Position numbers and translations under genes: made by a program. The notes below the pieces were generated by a model. The model saw nothing but the letters and a program-made list of their open reading frames with translations. It was not told the DNA's origin and did no database searches. Shown piece after piece: positions 59,591 to 64,000 of a stretch of DNA of 64,000 nucleotides (position 1 is its first letter; every line of letters starts with the position of its first letter). Source of the DNA: Euptelea pleiosperma (Eukaryota > Streptophyta > Magnoliopsida > Ranunculales > Eupteleaceae); assembly GCA_035048495.1 (NCBI GenBank), contig CM068547.1:31491502-31555501 (forward strand). The letters are read 5' to 3'.

Positions 59591-62500
59591 CTATGAATCG
59601 TTTGCATTCGATTTCTTCTCGATCAGATACTTTCCGATAACTTCTGCAATGACTTCCAGTGGTTTGATAGTAACAAGAGAAGCATTAGCAGCAGACTCTT
59701 CATTGATTTCATACTCTATGGTTGTTTTGATGATGGACGACGCAGCATCTTTCTCTAGGATTTCAAAGCGAACTCGATACAGGCTAAACCCAAGATCCAA
59801 GTATCCTCCTTCAATCACCTCGGCTTCCTTCACTCGCTTCTCATCATCAATCTTTGTGAATTTTTCTTTGTAAGAAGTAAACCCAGGTGTTTCTGACACA
59901 ATCACATGTTTAACTACTAGTTTAGAATTGGAGATTCCATTTCTATCAACTTTTATAAAAAAAAATTAGAAACTTAGATCACATATATGTTTGAGCAAAA
60001 GAAGAAAAAACTATAGATGCAGTTGATGCAGTGGGGCCCACTAACCGCATGGATGTTTACTTCACCCCTTGATGGATATATATACCAAAAATCAGTCTCA
60101 TTGATTTTCTCAAGCCATAGATTTTAGCACTTTTTTAGGATTGACTGTAGCCGTTGGATTCAATCATATTTTTTTTGGACTCTTACTCCAATGGATAGAA
60201 ATTATCAATCAAGCTGATTTTTTGTATGCATATCCACCATGGGCTGGGGTAAACATCCATGCGGTTAGTAGGCCGAAAAAAATGAGCTATGTACGGCCAC
60301 GAGACCCCTCTGCATCCACTGCATCTAAAGTCCTCTGTATCTAAATATTTTCCGCAAAAGAAAGCTTTGATCTTTAGCACTGGAGAGAAATTTTGATAAA
60401 TCACACCCTACAATCATTCAAGTCCACTGACCCATGAATGTTTTGGCTCACTCCTTAACACACCAAAAATCAGGTATTTTACTAATACCCCCTGATTTGA
60501 AAGTAATTATGTAATACCCCCTTATACTTTCAAACTTTCGGATTACCCCCTTGACCTAGTTTAACAGTGGTTGACTTGAACTAAAACGGACATGAATCTA
60601 AGGTCTTTAGCGGTGGACTGTTCTTTGATGCAGCCTTCTGTATCAAAATTTTGATGCAGAAGTCCCTCAAATTGCAACGTAATAGACTCGTTCGGCCCAC
60701 TTGCCACTTGAATGTCTTTCACACACTATAGTAGACCTAGTTACAAACCAAAAATCAGTGTGATTGATGATTTCTAGCCTTACAATTTGAACTATTTTTC
60801 ATCATGGGCTTTACGAACAGGCCTATGAGTTGGTTCCAAGCCCATGATGAAAAAGTGCTCAAATCCAATGGATAGGAATCACTAATCATACTGATTTTTG
60901 GTGTGTGGAATGTGGATCCACCAAGATGTGGGTCAAACATTCATGGAGGCATTGGGCCCAAAAGAGTACTAAGCGACAGATTGACGCAGAAGTCGGTATC
61001 ATAGATTTTTCCGTGATTAGCATTGTATTGCAATATTATGGCATTTCATAGGGGTATTAACATGCCCATCATGCATGTCACGTTTGCCACGTGTACTATC
61101 CCTATTCGTTGCTCAATCACGTGTGTATACATATATCAGGATCGGGGGACAACATTTTTGACAATAATTTTGGCGTGGAAAAAGATGTAACAAGGTATGC
61201 CTGAAACTGTTCATTTGCGGAAGCGGCATTCTTGGTAGTCACCGCTGCCATCTGGGCCCACTGACCGCTTGGATGTTTATCTCACCCCTTGGTGGATATA
61301 CATACCAAAAATCACCTTGATTGATAATCTATAACCATTAGATTTTAACACTTTTTAGCACCATTTAAGGCGTTCCTATAGCCGTTGAATATAACCATCT
61401 TTTGAGTACTAAAACCAACGGCTAAAAATCATTAAACAAGCTGATTTTTTGTATGAATGTCTCTTAAAGGGTGGGCTAAACATCCATGCGATCAGTGGGC
61501 CCAGATGGCAGTGGTGACTACCAAAAATGCCGCTTCCGCAAATGAAAAGATCTCAGGTATACCTTGTTACATCACGACCCTTTTGGCGTACCCAAACAGT
61601 TGCCTGGGTAGCCCGAAACTGACATTCATAGCTGGACGCTTCACAGGACAAGTGACCATAGTAAGAACCTGCTCTTTTGGACAGATCTCCACCCTCCATT
61701 ATGGTCCACTGACAAGGACAAAGATGTAACAAGCTATAGCTGGCACTTTTTGGCGTAAGCTAACGTATTTTTGTCACTTACCGCTGCTTTGGGGCCCACT
61801 GTCAGCGTGGATGTTTAGTCCAAGGTTTTAAAAACCGCCGTTTAAACAGTTTTAACGGCCGTTTAAACGGTAACGCCCCAAGCCCGTTTCCGTTAAAACC
61901 GTTTAAACGCGTTTTATCGTTTTTGAAAAAATGGCCTTTTTTTGTTTTAACGGCCGTTAAAATCGTTTAAACAGCCGTTTAATTTTGAAAAATTTTGTGA
62001 AAAAAATGGCCATTTAAATCCGTTAAATTCCATTTTTTTTTTTAATTTTCAAATTTCAAAATTTGAATTTCAGTGCCACTTTTTCCGTTTTTTTCCGTTA
62101 AAATCCATTTAATCCCATTTTTTCCATTTTTGCCCCTGACAGTTTCAATCCGCTTAAACGGATTAAACGGTAACGCCCCCAGTCCGTTTAACCGTTAAAA
62201 CAGCCTCCTTTAAACCTTGGTTTAGTCCAAGGTTTAAAAAATGGCCGTTATAACGGATTCGGACCTACCCCGTTATGTTATGGACCGTTAAAACACTCAG
62301 AAAATAACGGACGTTATTTTTCCGTTATAACGAAAATAACGACCGTTATTTTCTGAAAAATTTTGTTGAAAAAACGGCCATTATTTTCCGTTATATTCTA
62401 TTTTTTTTCGTTATTTTCCATTTTTGAAATTTTAAAATTCAAAATTTGAATTTCAGGGCCAATTTTTCCGTTTTTTTCCGTTATTTTCCCATTTTTTTTC

Positions 62501-63781
62501 GTTTTTGCCCCTGAGCGTTTTTTTCGTTATTACGGAAAAAACGGTAACGCCCCCAGTCCGTTATACCGTTATAACGGTCCCCTTTAAACCTTGGTTTAGT
62601 CCATGGTTTAAAAAACCGCCGTTTAAACGGTTTTAACGGCTGTTTAAACGGTAATGCCCCAAGCCCGTTTCTGTTACAACTGTTTAAACACGTTTTATCG
62701 TTTTTAGATTAAACGGCCATTAAAATCGTTTAAACGGCCGTTTAATTCTGAAAATTTTGTGGAAAAAAAGGGGTTAATTCTGTTTAATTTCCATTAAATT
62801 CAATTTCTTTTTAAAATTTTCAAATTTCAAAATTTGAATTTCAACACCATTTTTTCCATTTTTCCATTTTTGCCCCTGGCCGTTTCAATCCGTTTTAACG
62901 GCCGTTTAAACGGTAACGCCCCAAGTCCGTTTAACCGTTAAAACGACCTCCTTTAAACCTTGGTTTAGTCCACCCCTTCGTGGATAAACACACCAATAGA
63001 TTTTAGTATTTTTTTTAGGCATGATTCTAACCGATTCAACCAAGTTTTTGAGTACTACATCAACAGCTAAAATTCATTAAACAAACTGATTTTTGGTATG
63101 AATGTCTACCAAGGAGTGGGCTAAACATCCATGCGTCTAGTGGGCTCAGATGGCGTTTAGGATTTGGTTTTAAAAAAAAAACTTGTTAAAAAGTAACCAT
63201 GGGTATATGTGGTGATCGCAATGATCGATGCTTCAAAAATAATCCTGCCCCTTCAAAAAATTTCTCAGGTATAAGGGGGCGTGGTCAAGCGGGAGTACTT
63301 CGGGATCTTAGAGGTCCAACTTGCCACCGGATCTAAAATATCTATCGAAACAATTTAGATCTGTTCACAGAAGTCGCGGTGTTCGCAACCACTTTATTGT
63401 AAAAGCTTAAGATGGTAGAGGGAGGCTTAACAATGTATATCAAAGGATCCCCGGCACACAGACCATACAAGTCCAGCGCACATGCACCACAACACAGAAC
63501 TTGGTTCGAGTCAGGGCCGATCTGACTCGAAGATAAGTCAATTAGTTCGCAAAATACAATCGACACACTTAAGTCTTAAGGTGATGAAATGTACCTGGTG
63601 GAAACGTGAGATTCAAGACCGTGCCAACCCCTCCATCGCCTTCTACGATGTTGACCTTGACGATGCTAGGTAGCAGTTGGTCGACGAGCATCCCGAGTTT
63701 CATCGTGCCGTAGACTTCCCAGACCTCGCTAGCAGGCACGCCCGCCACCTCCAACTCGTGTGAAAGCTGCCCCTGCATCAT
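59591..63781 (-). CDS. Bet v 1/PR-10 S-norcoclaurine-synthase-like protein (copy 5), long intron
   Basis: Exon 1 is 63781-63595 and exon 2 is 59892-59591; both splice signals are canonical and in phase 1, giving 162 residues. Start MMQGQLSHELEVAGVPASEVWE (the second Met is the conserved one), the GDGGVGT loop (49-55), TFPPG at the junction, ETPGFTSYKEKFTKIDDEKR, FEILEKDAASSIIKTTIEYE and a C-terminus ending SNANDS. The motif lysine is kept. The 3.7-kb intron is far longer than the 0.2-0.6 kb of the other copies and is filled with foldback and hAT-like elements. The exons could instead belong to two different broken copies, but no second exon 1 or exon 2 lies between them, so one gene is the simplest reading. 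A TATATATAT lies about 65 bases upstream. Confidence 0.75.
60008..60335. mobile_element. Foldback MITE (ATGCAGT ends) in intron of copy 5
   Basis: CTATAGATGCAGTTGATGCA is mirrored by CATCCACTGCATCTAAAG. The inner arms carry CGCATGGATGTTTAC and the mirrored GTAAACATCCATGCGG. Confidence 0.6.
60470..61010. repeat. Further foldback elements in intron of copy 5
   Basis: 60475-60580 is a TTACTAATACCCCC-type arm. 60600-61000 is an imperfect foldback with central CCCATGATGAAAAAGTGC and its mirror, and TTCTTTGATGCAG / GACGCAGAAG ends. Boundaries are approximate. Confidence 0.45.
61187..61574. mobile_element. Foldback MITE (GATGTAACAAGG ends)
   Basis: Arms of over 100 bp: GATGTAACAAGGTATGCCTG, CATTTGCGGAAGCGGCATTC, CATCTGGGCCCACTGACCGC, with the reverse complements in mirrored order ending CCTTGTTACATC. 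Half copies occur at 225-300 and 61720-61800. Confidence 0.7.
61821..62219. mobile_element. hAT-like MITE, first of three in tandem (GTTTAAACGG subfamily)
   Basis: It starts CAAGGTTTTAAAAACC and ends CTTTAAACCTTG. GTTTAGTC precedes it (61813-61820) and follows it (62220-62227). The body carries repeated CCGTTTAAACGG words. Confidence 0.8.
62228..62593. mobile_element. hAT-like MITE, second of three (GTTATAACGG subfamily)
   Basis: It starts CAAGGTTTAAAAAATGG and ends CTTTAAACCTTG, with GTTTAGTC at 62220-62227 and 62594-62601. The body carries GTTATAACGG words instead of GTTTAAACGG. Confidence 0.8.
62602..62962. mobile_element. hAT-like MITE, third of three (GTTTAAACGG subfamily)
   Basis: It starts CATGGTTTAAAAAACC and ends CTTTAAACCTTG, with GTTTAGTC at 62594-62601 and 62963-62970. 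It is closer in sequence to the first element than to the second. Confidence 0.8.
63156..63594. other. 5' part of the copy 5 intron
   Basis: No repeat family is certain except a fragment at 63190-63250 related to 21488-21600 (GGGTATATGTGGTGATCGCA). The 74-codon frame at 63342-63566 has no known domain. Confidence 0.4.
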
Positions 63782-63843
63782 CTTCTCTCTTCTTCTTCTT
63801 CACAAACCGAACAAAGCTTCTTCGGTTTATCCCGATCTTGACC

Positions 63844-63854
63844 CATATATATAT
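63844..63854 (-). promoter_or_regulatory. TATA box of NCS-like copy 5
   Basis: ATATATATAT on the minus strand, about 65 bases before the start codon. Unlike copies 1-4, the long shared promoter block is not recognised in the remaining 150 bases to the window edge. Confidence 0.45.
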
Positions 63855-64000
63855 TAACAACTAAAGATGCCAAATGCATAAGAGGACAGAGAGCCTTAAG
63901 TTTCATCGAAACTATATTTTAATTGTTAATTATTAATGATTAAATAAATCATATAGTGACAGCCAAACAGCCCCTGCTGAATTATAATTTAATCATGTAT

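Larger units (their letters stand above)
61720..63155. mobile_element. Foldback MITE split by three hAT-like elements
   Basis: The left part 61720-61820 (GATGTAACAAGC, GGGGCCCACTGTCAGCG, GGATGTTTAGTC) and the right part 62971-63155 (CACCCCTTCGTGGA, GGGCTAAACATCCATGCGTC) form one interrupted foldback element. The interruption is the triple insertion at 61821-62962. Confidence 0.65.

Noticed and set aside
63270..63320. Possible tRNA-like GGGGGCGTGGTCAAGCGG stretch
   Set aside because: It resembles the 5' part of a tRNA, but no anticodon or T arm with matching stems follows within 90 bases.

Overview
The window is nuclear DNA from a flowering plant. It holds spliced genes with GT-AG introns, a chloroplast-targeted purine enzyme, a cytosolic ribosomal protein gene with a plant telo-box leader, nuclear tRNA-Ile genes, and a very dense load of plant-type miniature transposons. 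An array of S-norcoclaurine-synthase-like (PR-10/Bet v 1) genes suggests a magnoliid or basal eudicot. That is an inference from gene content; no marker in the window fixes the species.

Layout. (1) 1-6,000: repeats, then the seven-exon gene for 40S ribosomal protein eS6 on the plus strand (1068-5817). (2) 6,400-14,900: no gene seen; nested Tourist-like, hAT-like and foldback miniature elements. (3) 14,951-16,675: intronless amidophosphoribosyltransferase (574 aa, minus strand), the first enzyme of plastid purine synthesis. (4) 16,800-28,800: no protein gene; a foldback element with a 9-bp target duplication, a tandem TRIM retrotransposon interrupted by a Tourist-like element, SINE-like sequences, Helitron-like units and a tRNA-Ile(AAU) gene. 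(5) 29,056-63,781: a minus-strand array of Bet v 1/NCS-like genes. Five have an open reading frame (29.1-30.2, 35.1-35.8, 47.2-48.3, 54.8-55.6 and 59.6-63.8 kb) and three are broken (32.6-33.0, 44.8-44.9 and 51.7-52.4 kb). The copies share one intron position, promoter-side sequence and downstream flank, so the array grew by duplication of a gene plus its flanks. Between the genes lie a 5.7-kb array of Helitron-like units (37.3-42.9 kb), a second identical tRNA-Ile gene, two 5'-truncated LINE tails, LTR remnants, minisatellites and many foldback elements.

The eS6, purine and tRNA genes are housekeeping loci with no evident link to the NCS-like array. The most notable structures are: three hAT-like elements in tandem sharing one 8-bp target duplication inside an NCS-like intron; the Helitron-like tandem array; the four-LTR TRIM chain; and an NCS-like gene whose reading frame runs into a flanking microsatellite, giving a poly-Asp/poly-Asn tail. 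All calls come from reading the sequence; no database search was run.
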